A DNA stretch of 64,000 nucleotides from Nocardiopsis sp. ATB16-24 (GTDB taxonomy: Bacteria; Actinomycetota; Actinomycetes; Streptosporangiales; Streptosporangiaceae): assembly GCF_030271535.1 (NCBI RefSeq), contig NZ_JASCXJ010000001.1, forward strand, positions 372,001 to 436,000, read 5' to 3'. A program made the position numbers and the translations under genes. Shown here piece by piece: positions 16,133 through 25,403 of the stretch; the first letter of the stretch is position 1; the number at the start of each line of letters is the position of its first letter. Under the pieces are notes generated by a model. That model was not told where the DNA came from, made no database searches, and saw nothing but the letters and a program-made list of their open reading frames with translations.

Positions 16133-18304
16133 TCACCCTCCCGCGGTGGCCAGCGTGAGCGGCAGCACCGCCGGAGCCCCGGCCTGACGCAGCAGGGCCG
16201 CGCCGACGGTGAGACTCCATCCGGTGTCGGTGAAGTCGTCGACCAGCAGCACCGGTCCCGGGGTGCGCCGCTGGAGGTCCGCCATCCGGCTCTTCAGCCC
16301 CTCTCCCGCCACCAGTGCCGAGTACACCTGTTCCAGGCGCATCGCGCTGTTGTGCCTACGGGGTCCGGTACCGCTCTGGGTGCGGTACTCCAGCGCACCC
16401 ACGGGTTCGAGCCGCCCGAGTCGGCACAGCCGTGAGGCGAGGTCGGTGATCATCCCCGGACGGGTGAGCGAGGGCATCGTCACCACGCCGACGGGGCGTC
16501 GACTCCAGTCCCAGGCCGCCAGGACCCGCACCACGCCCTGGAGCAGGTGTTCGTCCACCGGAGCGTCGGAGGAGTCCTCGGCCAGGACACGGCGCAGGTC
16601 CTCGCCCCATCCGATGTCGGTGAAGCGGCCCAGGGCCCGCCCCTCCTCCGCCCGTAGCTCCTCCTTGATCCGCCCCGACAGGTTCACGCCCAGGGTGTTC
16701 ATCCCCGTCGGCCACTGGCGGCGCGGCGTGATCGGCGTGCCGGGACGGTCCAGGTGCTCGGCCGCCGCCTCACGCCGGGCGGGGTCGACGTCGGTGTTCC
16801 AGTACTCCCCCGTGCACACGTCACAGCGACCGCACGGCCGTGCCTCGGGGTCGTCGAGCCGGCGCCGCAGGAACTCCATGCGACAGGTGTCGAGATCGAG
16901 GTAGTCGAGCATGGCCCGCTGCTCGCGCTCCCGCTCCCGAGCGACGGCGGCGTAGCGTTCGGCGTCATAGGTCCACGGACGCCCGGTGGCCTCCCAGCCT
17001 CCCCGGACCCTGCGCACGGCCCCGTCCACGTCCAGCACCTTCAGCATCTGCTCCAGTCGGGTGCGGCGCAGGTCCACCCGGGTCTCCAGGTGGGCCAGTG
17101 ACAGTGGCCGGTCGGCGGTGGAGAGCACGTCCAGGGTCTGGCGCACGGTCTGCTCGGGTGGGAAGGACAGACCCGCGAAGTACTCCCAGATCCGGGTGTC
17201 CTCACGCCCCGGCAGCAGCACCACCTCGGCCCGTTCCACACCACGTCCGGCGCGGCCGACCTGCTGGTAGTAGGAGATGGGGGACTGTGGCGCGCCCAGG
17301 TGGATTACGAAGCCCAGGTCGGGTTTGTCGAAGCCCATGCCGAGCGCGCTGGTGGCGACCAGGGCCTTGACCCGGTTGGCGAGCAGGTCGTCCTCGGCCT
17401 CACGTCGCTCGTCGGGGTCGCTCTGGCCGGTGTAGGCGCGTACGTCCACGCCCTGCTCGGTCAGGAATCGGGCGGTCTCCTGGGCGGCGCTCACGGTGAG
17501 CGTGTAGACGATGCCCGAGCCCTGGATCTTGGGCAGGTGCTCGGCCAGCCAGCTCAGTCGGGCGGTGGAGTCGGCCAGGCGGACCACGGCCAGGCGCAGA
17601 CTCTCGCGTTCCAGGGGGCCGCGCAGCACCAGCGTCTCCTGGCCGGCCTCTCCCGAACGGAGTTGCTCGGCCACGTCACGGGTGACGCGTTCGTTGGCGG
17701 TGGCGGTGGTGGCCAGCACCGGAACGCCCTCGGGAAGGTCGTGCAGCAGGGAGCGGATACGCCGGTAGTCGGGGCGGAAGTCGTGCCCCCAGTCCGACAC
17801 GCAGTGGGCCTCGTCGATGACGACCAGTCCCGCCCCCGCGGCCAGTTCCGGCAGCACCCGGTCCCGGAACTCGGGGTTGTTGAGACGTTCGGGGCTGACC
17901 AGCAGCACGTCGACCCGGCCCGCGGCCACCTCGGCGTAGGCGCTCTCCCAGTCGGTGATGTTGGAGCTGTTGATGGTGCGTGCGTGGATGCCCGCCCGCT
18001 CGGCGGCGGCGATCTGGTTGCGCATCAGCGCCAGCAGCGGAGAGACGATGACGGTGGGTCCCGCGCCCCGCGCGCGGCCGAGGGCGGTGGCCACGAAGTA
18101 CACCGCCGACTTGCCCCACCCCGTGCGCTGGACGACGAGCGCCCTGCGCCGTTCGGCGACCAGGGCGCGGATGGCCGTCCACTGGTCCTCTCGCAGCCGT
18201 GCGGAGTCTCCGGCCAGTGCGCGCAGGTGTTCCTCGGCGCGTTCGCGCAGCGCGTCGTCGGCGGGATCGGCGGAGACGGGGTCGTCAGGGGTGGGTGTGG
18301 CCAT
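16133..18304 (-). CDS. recQ: RecQ-family DNA helicase with C-terminal phosphoribosyltransferase-like domain
   Basis: A 723-residue protein. Helicase motifs: LREDQWTAI (motif 0), TGWGKS (Walker A, 61-66), DEAHC (Walker B, 164-168), TTATAN (motif III) and QVGRAGRG (motif VI). A RecQ zinc-binding cluster follows (CGRCDVC with an upstream Cys). The last ~50 residues carry PGPVLLVDDFTDTGWSLTVG, the PRPP-binding loop of type I phosphoribosyltransferases, so this is a RecQ-PRTase fusion, an architecture seen in actinobacteria. The helicase unwinds DNA in repair; the role of the PRTase part is unknown. ATG 18304 follows AAGGA by six bases. Confidence 0.88.
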   Translation of the reverse strand: MATPTPDDPVSADPADDALRERAEEHLRALAGDSARLREDQWTAIRALVAERRRALVVQRTGWGKSAVYFVATALGRARGAGPTVIVSPLLALMRNQIAAAERAGIHARTINSSNITDWESAYAEVAAGRVDVLLVSPERLNNPEFRDRVLPELAAGAGLVVIDEAHCVSDWGHDFRPDYRRIRSLLHDLPEGVPVLATTATANERVTRDVAEQLRSGEAGQETLVLRGPLERESLRLAVVRLADSTARLSWLAEHLPKIQGSGIVYTLTVSAAQETARFLTEQGVDVRAYTGQSDPDERREAEDDLLANRVKALVATSALGMGFDKPDLGFVIHLGAPQSPISYYQQVGRAGRGVERAEVVLLPGREDTRIWEYFAGLSFPPEQTVRQTLDVLSTADRPLSLAHLETRVDLRRTRLEQMLKVLDVDGAVRRVRGGWEATGRPWTYDAERYAAVAREREREQRAMLDYLDLDTCRMEFLRRRLDDPEARPCGRCDVCTGEYWNTDVDPARREAAAEHLDRPGTPITPRRQWPTGMNTLGVNLSGRIKEELRAEEGRALGRFTDIGWGEDLRRVLAEDSSDAPVDEHLLQGVVRVLAAWDWSRRPVGVVTMPSLTRPGMITDLASRLCRLGRLEPVGALEYRTQSGTGPRRHNSAMRLEQVYSALVAGEGLKSRMADLQRRTPGPVLLVDDFTDTGWSLTVGAALLRQAGAPAVLPLTLATAGG

Positions 18305-18424
18305 ACGTTCCTTGGTACCAGAGTCGAGGGACACCGAAGCGGTCGTCCACAGGGTCGGTTCCCGACACGGCACGGTGGGGGCGGCTCTCCTCCCCCGGCT
18401 CCGAGGCCTCTCCCGTAACAGTAT

Positions 18425-18442
18425 GGAAACTTTACAGTTTCC
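18425..18442. promoter_or_regulatory. Palindrome ggaaact-ttac-agtttcc
   Basis: A perfect seven-base inverted repeat with a four-base AT-rich spacer between the divergent recQ and GH81 glucanase genes. Its size and symmetry look like a repressor operator. It is ~110 bases before the glucanase start and ~120 before recQ, so it could serve either. Confidence 0.4.
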
Positions 18443-18495
18443 CGCCATTGCCATGTGACGTGCTCGAATGAACACTCCTTGTCAGGCCCCGGCCG

Positions 18496-18509
18496 TGGGA
18501 GCGCTCCCG
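18496..18509 (+). promoter_or_regulatory. CelR-type (LacI-family) operator
   Basis: TGGGAGCGCTCCCg differs from the CelR operator TGGGAGCGCTCCCA of Thermobifida fusca only in the last base. CelR is a LacI-family repressor released by cellobiose that controls cellulases. The site is 42 bases before the ATG of a secreted GH81 glucanase, a suitable position for repression. This indicates substrate-induced control by a CelR homologue encoded elsewhere. Confidence 0.8.
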
Positions 18510-18550
18510 TTCCCGGGGCCGCCATGTACTCCAACGAAAGGGATGAGGAC

Positions 18551-21418
18551 ATGCGATTCCCCCCTGAGGAACCGTCGCCACGTCGCGTCCGCGCGGGCGA
18601 CAGGTCCCTCCGACGCCTACGGACCGGCGCTCTGGCGGTCACGGCCGCCATGGCCGTCGCCGTGCCACTGGCGCTCACCGCCACCCCGGCCTCCGCCGCG
18701 CAGGTCCCGGTCGGCTCCGGCAGCTACAGCGACGCCCTCCCCGCCGGCGCACCGGGTCCCTCCGACCTCAACGGCGCCCCCGTCGACCCCAAGGTCACCG
18801 ACGACTACGAGGGACACGCTCCCACCAACGAGTGGTGGTCCTCTCTCATCTTCCAGCGTTATCCCGACAACCCCTACGGAGAGAACCTCTTCGCCCACCC
18901 CGCCAGCTTCCGCCCCCACGCGGGCGGCCTGGAGATGGGCTACCCGAAGGACCACCGGCTCGTCGGTGACGGGCTCAAGTACGAACATCCCCACGTCGCG
19001 GACCTGTCCTTGGGTGCGGTCGGGCTGAACTCCCCCGACACCCGGGTCGCCGACCACGGTGACTGGACCGTCACCGCTCACTGGGAGGGGGGCGGCCCCA
19101 CCCTGCGCGTCACGATCGGTCAGGGACTGCCCTTCGCCTACGCCGAGACCGACGGCGGTGACGCCCAGGTGAGCTTCTCCGGCACACCCGAGGTGTGGCA
19201 CGAGGAGGGTTCGGTGGTGGGCGCGAGCGTGGGCGGCCGCCACTACGCCCTCTTCTCGCCCTCCGACGCCCCCTGGGTCCGTTCCGGAGGCACCTTCACC
19301 GCCGCCACCGGCGACCACGGTCACTACTCCGTGGCCGTCCTGCCCTCCCCCGAGGACCTGGACCTCTTCGCCCCGTACGCCCACTCCTTCGTCACCGGGT
19401 CCGTCGTCGAGTACGACTACGACGAGGCCGCCTCCACCCTGACCAGCACCTACCGGGTGGAGACCGAGGCCCGGGAGGGCGGGGAGACGGGCACCGTGAT
19501 GGCGCTCTACCCCCACCACTGGGACAACGCCACCAGTGATCTGACCGACCTCTCCTACGTCTCACCGCGCGGTGAGATGCGCGTGGTCGAGGGGCCGGCC
19601 TTCACCACGGAGCTGACCACACACGGTGTCCTGCCGAGCCTGCCCACGGTCGACAGCGCCGACCACGACCGCATGCGCCTGCTCATCGACGAGGTTCTCG
19701 CCGAGTCCGAGCTCTTCCCCGAACCCGGTGACACCTACTGGGACGGAAAGGCCATGGGACGCCTGGCCCAGCTCGTCCCCATCGCCGACTCCCTCGGACA
19801 CACCGAGGCCCGTGACGAGATGCTCGACCTGCTCAAGGGGCGTCTGGAGGACTGGCTGACGGTCGGCGGCACCCGCCACTTCGCCTACGAGGCCGACTGG
19901 GGCACCATGCTCGGCTACCCCGACAGCTTCGGCGCGGCCACCGAACTCAACGACCACGACTTCCACTACGGCTACTTCGTCTCGGCCGCGGCCGTCGTCG
20001 CCCGCTACGACAACGGATGGGCCTCCGAGGACGCGTGGGGAGGCATGATCCGCCTCTTGATCCGCGACGTGGCCGCCACCGACCCCGACGACGACATGTT
20101 CCCGCGTCTGCGTTCCTTCTCGCCCTACGCCGGCCACGGCTGGGCCTCCGGACACGCCGGGTTCGCCGCGGGCAACAACCAGGAGTCCTCCTCCGAGGGC
20201 ATGCACTTCGCCGCGGCCACCGCACTGTTCGGAGCGCTCACCGGCGATGAGGAACTGCGCGACCTGGGCGTGTACCTGCACACCACCCAGGCCTCGGCCA
20301 TCGCCCGTTACTGGCAGAACCACGGCGGGACCACCTTCCCCGAGGAATTCGGGCACGACGTGGTCGGCATGGTCTGGGGCGACGGCGGCGACTACCGGAT
20401 CTGGTGGGACGGCGGCGTCGAGGAGCACTACGGCATCAACTACCTGCCCATCACCGCGGCCTCTCTCTACCTGGGACACGACCCCGAGCACGCGGGGGCC
20501 GTGTACCGGTCCCTGGTGGACCGACTGGGGCACGAGCCCGAGATCTGGCGCGACATCCACTGGGAGCACCGCGCCCTGTCCGACGGAGACGACGCCCTGC
20601 GCATGTTCGAGGAGCAGTGGCGCACCTACGAGCCGGAGGCCGGCGAGTCCAAGGCGCACACCTACCAGTGGGTCTCGACACTCGCCGAGGTGGGCACGGT
20701 CGACACCTCCGTCACCGCCGACACCGCCCACTACGCCGTCTTCACCGACGGCGGCGACCGCACCCACACCGCGTTCAACCCGGGTACGGAGCCGATCACC
20801 GTCTCCTTCTCCGACGGTGTCGAGCTGCGTGTGGAACCGCGCTCCCTGGCCTCCACCACGGGCGTGGGCGGCGGCGGTGACCCCGGTGAGCCGGGAGAGC
20901 CCGGTGAGCCGGGAGAGCCGGGCGACGGGACGGTGGGCGACGGTCGCCTGTACCTGACGCCCTCCGCCCTCTCTGGCACCGAGCACGGCTCGGTCGCTGA
21001 GATCACCGTGCCCTCCGCGGGAGGGCGCAACCAGGACGGCCTGCCGCCCTCGGACCGGGTCGTCCTGCGCGTCGACGGGCTGACCGGCTCCCACACCGGC
21101 GGCGGCACGGAGTTCTCCCTGCCGGTGGACTCCGGCGGCTCGATCGCCAACGCGGTCCAGATCCGCGTGGTCTACGACCTGGACGGCGACGGCACCGACG
21201 ACCGGACGGAGACCTACCACTACTTCGCCACCGACGATCTCGACGGCTGGGAGGAGTACACGCACGGCCGGGGAACGGCGAGCACCGAGGGAGCTCTCGG
21301 CGACCTGACCGGCGGCTCCGTCCGCGTCGAGCTGTGGAGCGCCCTGGGCGACCAGGACTCGCGGGTCCTCGTCGGCCCCGGGGACGGTGCCTGGGTCTCG
21401 ATCCCCTTCACCGACTGA
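18551..21418 (+). CDS. Secreted GH81 endo-beta-1,3-glucanase with C-terminal CBM
   Basis: A 955-residue exported enzyme. Residues 1-49 are a long signal peptide (RRLR, hydrophobic core, ATPASA cleavage). The catalytic region has GH81 hallmarks: NEWWSSLIFQR near the start, NDHDFHYGYF (catalytic Asp region), AGNNQESSSEGMHF (catalytic Glu pair) and YGINYLPITAASLYLG. It hydrolyses internal beta-1,3-glucan bonds, as in fungal walls. A GEPGEPGEP linker at about 775-795 joins a ~160-residue beta-sandwich (YDLDGDGTDDRTETYHYF) resembling beta-1,3-glucan-binding CBM56, a tentative call. ATG 18551 has AAAGGGA eight bases upstream. A CelR-type operator lies just before it and a strong terminator just after. 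Confidence 0.9.
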   Translation: MRFPPEEPSPRRVRAGDRSLRRLRTGALAVTAAMAVAVPLALTATPASAAQVPVGSGSYSDALPAGAPGPSDLNGAPVDPKVTDDYEGHAPTNEWWSSLIFQRYPDNPYGENLFAHPASFRPHAGGLEMGYPKDHRLVGDGLKYEHPHVADLSLGAVGLNSPDTRVADHGDWTVTAHWEGGGPTLRVTIGQGLPFAYAETDGGDAQVSFSGTPEVWHEEGSVVGASVGGRHYALFSPSDAPWVRSGGTFTAATGDHGHYSVAVLPSPEDLDLFAPYAHSFVTGSVVEYDYDEAASTLTSTYRVETEAREGGETGTVMALYPHHWDNATSDLTDLSYVSPRGEMRVVEGPAFTTELTTHGVLPSLPTVDSADHDRMRLLIDEVLAESELFPEPGDTYWDGKAMGRLAQLVPIADSLGHTEARDEMLDLLKGRLEDWLTVGGTRHFAYEADWGTMLGYPDSFGAATELNDHDFHYGYFVSAAAVVARYDNGWASEDAWGGMIRLLIRDVAATDPDDDMFPRLRSFSPYAGHGWASGHAGFAAGNNQESSSEGMHFAAATALFGALTGDEELRDLGVYLHTTQASAIARYWQNHGGTTFPEEFGHDVVGMVWGDGGDYRIWWDGGVEEHYGINYLPITAASLYLGHDPEHAGAVYRSLVDRLGHEPEIWRDIHWEHRALSDGDDALRMFEEQWRTYEPEAGESKAHTYQWVSTLAEVGTVDTSVTADTAHYAVFTDGGDRTHTAFNPGTEPITVSFSDGVELRVEPRSLASTTGVGGGGDPGEPGEPGEPGEPGDGTVGDGRLYLTPSALSGTEHGSVAEITVPSAGGRNQDGLPPSDRVVLRVDGLTGSHTGGGTEFSLPVDSGGSIANAVQIRVVYDLDGDGTDDRTETYHYFATDDLDGWEEYTHGRGTASTEGALGDLTGGSVRVELWSALGDQDSRVLVGPGDGAWVSIPFTD

Positions 21419-21436
21419 CGTCCGACACTCCGACAG

Positions 21437-21472
21437 GGTGGTTTTCGCCTCGTTCACGGGGCGAAAACCACC
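21437..21472 (+). terminator. Terminator of the glucanase gene
   Basis: Thirteen-base perfect arms (ggtggttttcgcc / ggcgaaaaccacc) with a ten-base loop, 20 bases after the GH81 stop. It separates the glucanase from parC. Confidence 0.8.
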
Positions 21473-21571
21473 TCTTCAGAGCAGACAAAACCCACCCGGC
21501 GCACGACTCACACGCCTCCGGCCACGCGTCCGTGTACGTTTCAGTCTCTGGCACAGGCCAGAATTACGGAC

Positions 21572-24058
21572 ATGGCCCGTACTACTTCCCGTCCCCCCGA
21601 GGATCTCGCCGAGAAGATCATCGACATCGACGTCTCCGAGGAGATGCGCGGCAGTTTCCTGGAGTACGCCTACTCCGTCATCTACCAACGCGCGCTGCCG
21701 GACGCGCGCGACGGCATGAAACCCGTACAGCGGCGCATCCTCTACCAGATGAACGAGATGGGGCTGCGGCACGACCGCGGCCACGTCAAGTGCGCCCGTG
21801 TGGTCGGGGAAGTGATGGGTCGGCTCCACCCCCACGGTGACAGCGCCATCTACGACGCCCTCGTGCGCCTGAGCCAACCCTTCGCCATGCGCGTGCCCCT
21901 GGTCGACGGCCACGGCAACTTCGGTTCCCTGGGCGGCGACGACGCCCCCGCGGCCATGCGCTACACAGAGGCCCGTCTGGACCGCGCCGCCGAGCTGCTG
22001 ACCTCCTCCATCGACGAGAACGTCGTCGACTTCAAACCCAACTACGACGGTCAGGAGACCGAACCCGAAGTCCTGCCCGCCGCCTTTCCGAACCTGCTGG
22101 TCAACGGCGCCTCCGGAATCGCGGTGGGCATGGCCACCAACATGGCCCCCCACAACCTGGGAGAGGTCATCGCGGCGGCCCGCCACCTCATCGCCCACCC
22201 CGACGCCACCCTGGAGGAGCTCACCGAGTTCGTACCGGGCCCCGACCTGCCCACCGGCGGCACCATCGTCGGACTGGACGGCGTCCGCGACGCCTACCGG
22301 ACCGGCCGCGGCACCTTCAAGACGCGTGCCACCGTCTCCATCGAGAAGGTCTCCGCGCGTCGAACGGGTCTGGTGGTCACCGAGCTGCCCTACAACGTGG
22401 GGCCGGAGAAGGTCGTCAGTCGCATCAAGGAACTGGTGCAGTCCAAGAAGTTGCAGGGCATCTCGGACCTGAAGGACCTCACCGACCGCAACCAGGGCCT
22501 GCGCCTGGTCATCGAGATCAAGAACGGTTTCAACCCCGAGGCCGTCCTGGAGGAGCTGTACCGCCTGACTCCGATGGAGGAGTCCTTCGGCATCAACAAC
22601 GTCGCGCTCGTCGACGGCCAGCCCCAGACCCTGGGTCTGCGCGAGCTCCTCGAGGTCTACGTCGCCCACCGTCTCGACGTGGTGCGCCGCCGCAGCGAGT
22701 TCCGCCGTACCAAACGCCAGGAGCGTCTGCACCTGGTGGACGGGCTGCTGGTGGCCCTGTTGAACATCGACCGGGTCATCGCCCTGATCCGCGAGGCCGA
22801 CGACACCGCGGCCGCGCGCGAGGCGCTCATGGGCGCCTACGACCTGTCCGACGTGCAGGCCCGCTACATCCTGGACACCCCGCTGCGCCGCCTGACCCGT
22901 TTCGACCGGTTGGAACTGGAGACCGAGAGGGACAAGCTGAACAAGGAGATCGAGGCGCTCACCGCGGTCCTGGAGTCGGACAAGAAGCTGCGCCGCCTGG
23001 TCTCCAAGGAGTTGGGCGAGGTCTCCAAGGCGTTCGCCACCCCGCGCCGTACCCGGTTGCGCGAGAGCGACGGGGTCGCCCGCAACGCGGTGATCCCGCT
23101 GGAGATGGCGGACCAGCCCTGTCATGTGCTGATGGGCGTGGACGGCATGATCGGCCGGAGCAAGGGCGCCACCGTGCCGCGTCTGTACGAGGGGCTGCGG
23201 GTACCGCACGACGCGGTCCACGTGTCCGTCCCGACCACCTCCCGCTCGGACGTCGGCCTGGTCACGGACCTGGGCCGGATGATCCGTGTCCCGGTGGTCG
23301 AGCTCCCCGAGCTTCCCGACGAGGGCAAGGAGGCCCCGCCGCTGGCCTCCGGTCTGGACGTGACCGAGTTCGTCCAGCTCGACGGGGACGAACGCGTGGT
23401 GTCGGTGGTGGCGATGGACGCCTCCGGGCCCGGTTTCGTGGTGGGAACGCGCAGCGGTGTGGTCAAACGGGTGGCCCCCGACTACCCGCCCAACAAGGAC
23501 GACTTCGAGATCATCACGCTCAAGGACGATGACCGCGTCGTGGGCGTCACCCAACTCTCCACCGGAGAGGAGGACCTGGCCTTCGTCACCTCCGAGGCAC
23601 AGCTGCTGCGCTTCTCGGCCTCCACCGTACGGCCGCAGGGACGACCCGCGGGCGGCGTGTCGGGCATCCGCCTGTCGGAGGAGGCGCGAGTGCTGTGGTT
23701 CGGCGCCGTGCCCGCTCCGGAGGACTCGGTGGTGGTCACCGTCTCCGGTTCCGCCGGCGCCTTGGACGGCACCCAGGCCGGTTCCGCCAAGGTCACACCG
23801 TTCGAGGCCTATCCGGTCAAGGGGCGGGCCACCGGTGGCGTACGCTGTCACCGCTACCTCAAGGGCGAGGACACGCTGCTGCTGGCCTGGATCGGCCGGT
23901 CCCCGGCTCGTGCGGCGCGAGCCGACGGAAAGCCGGTCCGACTGCCCGATCTGAACGACCGTCGGGACGGGTCGGGTGAAACTCTTCCGCGCGCGATCGT
24001 TACCGTAGGCAGTGGGCAGACCGATTCGGGGATCACCCGCCCCGAGTCCGGAACCTGA
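21572..24058 (+). CDS. parC: Topoisomerase IV-type subunit A (second GyrA/ParC)
   Basis: An 828-residue type IIA topoisomerase A subunit: [17 protein letters not shown] (winged helix), [20 protein letters not shown] (quinolone-resistance region), the active-site tyrosine Tyr131 in [10 protein letters not shown], a tower/coiled-coil domain and a six-bladed beta-pinwheel C-terminal domain. I see no GyrA box (QRRGGKG-like), which points to ParC rather than gyrase A. Actinomycetes such as Streptomyces carry this second pair, and the partner parE is 2.5 kb downstream on the opposite strand. It makes double-strand breaks to decatenate chromosomes. ATG 21572 is used; it lies shortly after the preceding terminator. 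Confidence 0.9.
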   Translation: MARTTSRPPEDLAEKIIDIDVSEEMRGSFLEYAYSVIYQRALPDARDGMKPVQRRILYQMNEMGLRHDRGHVKCARVVGEVMGRLHPHGDSAIYDALVRLSQPFAMRVPLVDGHGNFGSLGGDDAPAAMRYTEARLDRAAELLTSSIDENVVDFKPNYDGQETEPEVLPAAFPNLLVNGASGIAVGMATNMAPHNLGEVIAAARHLIAHPDATLEELTEFVPGPDLPTGGTIVGLDGVRDAYRTGRGTFKTRATVSIEKVSARRTGLVVTELPYNVGPEKVVSRIKELVQSKKLQGISDLKDLTDRNQGLRLVIEIKNGFNPEAVLEELYRLTPMEESFGINNVALVDGQPQTLGLRELLEVYVAHRLDVVRRRSEFRRTKRQERLHLVDGLLVALLNIDRVIALIREADDTAAAREALMGAYDLSDVQARYILDTPLRRLTRFDRLELETERDKLNKEIEALTAVLESDKKLRRLVSKELGEVSKAFATPRRTRLRESDGVARNAVIPLEMADQPCHVLMGVDGMIGRSKGATVPRLYEGLRVPHDAVHVSVPTTSRSDVGLVTDLGRMIRVPVVELPELPDEGKEAPPLASGLDVTEFVQLDGDERVVSVVAMDASGPGFVVGTRSGVVKRVAPDYPPNKDDFEIITLKDDDRVVGVTQLSTGEEDLAFVTSEAQLLRFSASTVRPQGRPAGGVSGIRLSEEARVLWFGAVPAPEDSVVVTVSGSAGALDGTQAGSAKVTPFEAYPVKGRATGGVRCHRYLKGEDTLLLAWIGRSPARAARADGKPVRLPDLNDRRDGSGETLPRAIVTVGSGQTDSGITRPESGT

Positions 24059-24073
24059 GCACTTCACGCCATA

Positions 24074-24107
24074 CCGTGTGCACCGGAAGACCTTCCGGTG
24101 CACACGG
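24074..24107 (+). terminator. Strong terminator after parC
   Basis: Sixteen-base perfect arms (ccgtgtgcaccggaag / cttccggtgcacacgg) with a two-base loop, 15 bases past the parC stop. Confidence 0.8.
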
Positions 24108-24144
24108 GCCCATGCGCGACCATGGGACAAGGAAGCGGATCCAC

Positions 24145-24666
24145 GTGAGCGACACCACCTCCTCCACAGACGCCTTCGCCGACCTCATCGCGGCCAACGA
24201 GTCTTATACGAAGACCTTCTCTTTGGGTGGTCTCAAACCGATCGCCGCGCGCGGACTGGGCCTGGTCACCTGTATGGACTCCAGGATCGAGCCCCTGGAC
24301 GCCCTGGGCCTGAAGCCGGGCGACGCCAAGATCCTGCGCAACGCGGGCGCCCGCGTGACCGATGACACCCTGCGGACCCTCGTCCTGGCGGTGTACCTGT
24401 TGGGCGTGGACCGGGTGTTGGTCATGCCGCACACCCGCTGCAAGATGGCCTCGGTGGAGAACGACCAGGTCGTCCACGACACCATCTGGGAGGAGTACGG
24501 GGTGGACACCCGCAGTCTGGACTTCCACACCGACAACGACCAGCTGGGGGCTCTCCACCACGACCTGGAGCGTATTCGGCACCATCCTCTGCTGCCCGCC
24601 GATCTTCCGGTGACGGGCGCGATCTATGACGTGGACACCGGCCGGGTGACCCCCACGGGTCTGTGA
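24145..24666 (+). CDS. Beta-class carbonic anhydrase
   Basis: A 173-residue beta-carbonic anhydrase of the short bacterial type. Zinc and catalytic residues are in place: Cys43-x-Asp45-x-Arg47 in VTCMDSRIEP and His96-x-x-Cys99 in MPHTRCKM. It interconverts CO2 and bicarbonate in the cytoplasm. The stretch GLKPGDAKILRNAGARVTDD is the conserved core. GTG 24145 is chosen, following AAGGAAG; a longer open frame upstream reads through the parC terminator hairpin and is rejected. Confidence 0.9.
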   Translation: MSDTTSSTDAFADLIAANESYTKTFSLGGLKPIAARGLGLVTCMDSRIEPLDALGLKPGDAKILRNAGARVTDDTLRTLVLAVYLLGVDRVLVMPHTRCKMASVENDQVVHDTIWEEYGVDTRSLDFHTDNDQLGALHHDLERIRHHPLLPADLPVTGAIYDVDTGRVTPTGL

Positions 24667-24858
24667 GGGACCCGTTCCACCAGGTTCGCGGCGGTCCCGC
24701 ACGTGTGACGACCCGCGTCTTCGGGGATCCCTTCAGTGTGCGTACGGACGGTGGGCGTTCCCGCCCACCGTCTCCGTACCGCGCCTCCGCCAAGGAATGC
24801 GGCCGGTACCCCCGCCGTTGTGATCCGGGACGGCCCCGTGGCCGTCGGAAGGAGCACC

Positions 24859-25185
24859 GTGGAAGAGAACACCTACGACACCTTCAATCGCGCTCGCATG
24901 TTCATGGAACTGGGCGACCCCATCTACGCCGCCCGTACTCTCGAACCGATCGTCGAGAAAGAGCCGGAGAGCCGCTCCCTCCTGGAGCTGCTGGGTCGCG
25001 CCTACTTCCACTCCGCACAGCTCAACAAGGCCGAGCGGACCTTCCGCAGGATCATCGAGCTGGACCCGGTGGACAACTGGGCGCACATCGCGCTCGCCCG
25101 TACGCTGGAGCGACAGAACCGCAGTGAGGAAGCGGCCACCTATCGCCGTATGTACGCGGTGATGTCCGGTGGTTCCTTGGACTGA
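24859..25185 (+). CDS. Small TPR protein
   Basis: A 108-residue protein built of about three tetratricopeptide repeats: [40 protein letters not shown] and [20 protein letters not shown]. It starts at GTG 24859, five bases after AAGGAG. TPR proteins mediate protein-protein contacts; the partner is unknown. Homologues annotated simply as tetratricopeptide repeat proteins are common in actinomycetes. It lies between carbonic anhydrase and the cysteine-synthase-like gene on the same strand with gaps of ~200 bases, so co-transcription is possible but not shown. Confidence 0.85.
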   Translation: MEENTYDTFNRARMFMELGDPIYAARTLEPIVEKEPESRSLLELLGRAYFHSAQLNKAERTFRRIIELDPVDNWAHIALARTLERQNRSEEAATYRRMYAVMSGGSLD

Positions 25186-25390
25186 GGGAGCGACCGGAGA
25201 CAACGGGACGCGAGGCCGGGATCCCTCTCGGGGACCCGGCTCCCTCCCCGACGCCGGAGCGAACCGTCGGAGGCGTTCCTTTCCGAGACTCCGGCCTTTC
25301 GGGCCTCTGGGAGGACCACGCCTTCGGCGTCTCCGGTGACCTCGTGGGCGTCCTCGCCCGAAGACCGGGCGCGGCCCACCGAACAGGCTC

Positions 25391-25396
25391 TAGTCT
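25391..25396 (+). promoter_or_regulatory. Leaderless-type -10 hexamer
   Basis: TAGTCT followed by seven bases and the ATG of the cysteine desulfhydrase-like gene. No ribosome-binding site is present, consistent with a leaderless mRNA. Confidence 0.55.
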
Positions 25397-25403
25397 TCTG
25401 GGC

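Noticed and set aside
20880..20925. Tandem DNA repeat or CRISPR-like array
   Set aside because: It is only the codon repeat for a Gly-Glu-Pro linker in the GH81 enzyme.
21476..24130. 884-codon open frame antisense to parC
   Set aside because: Same reason: no recognisable domains, while the plus strand encodes a complete ParC.
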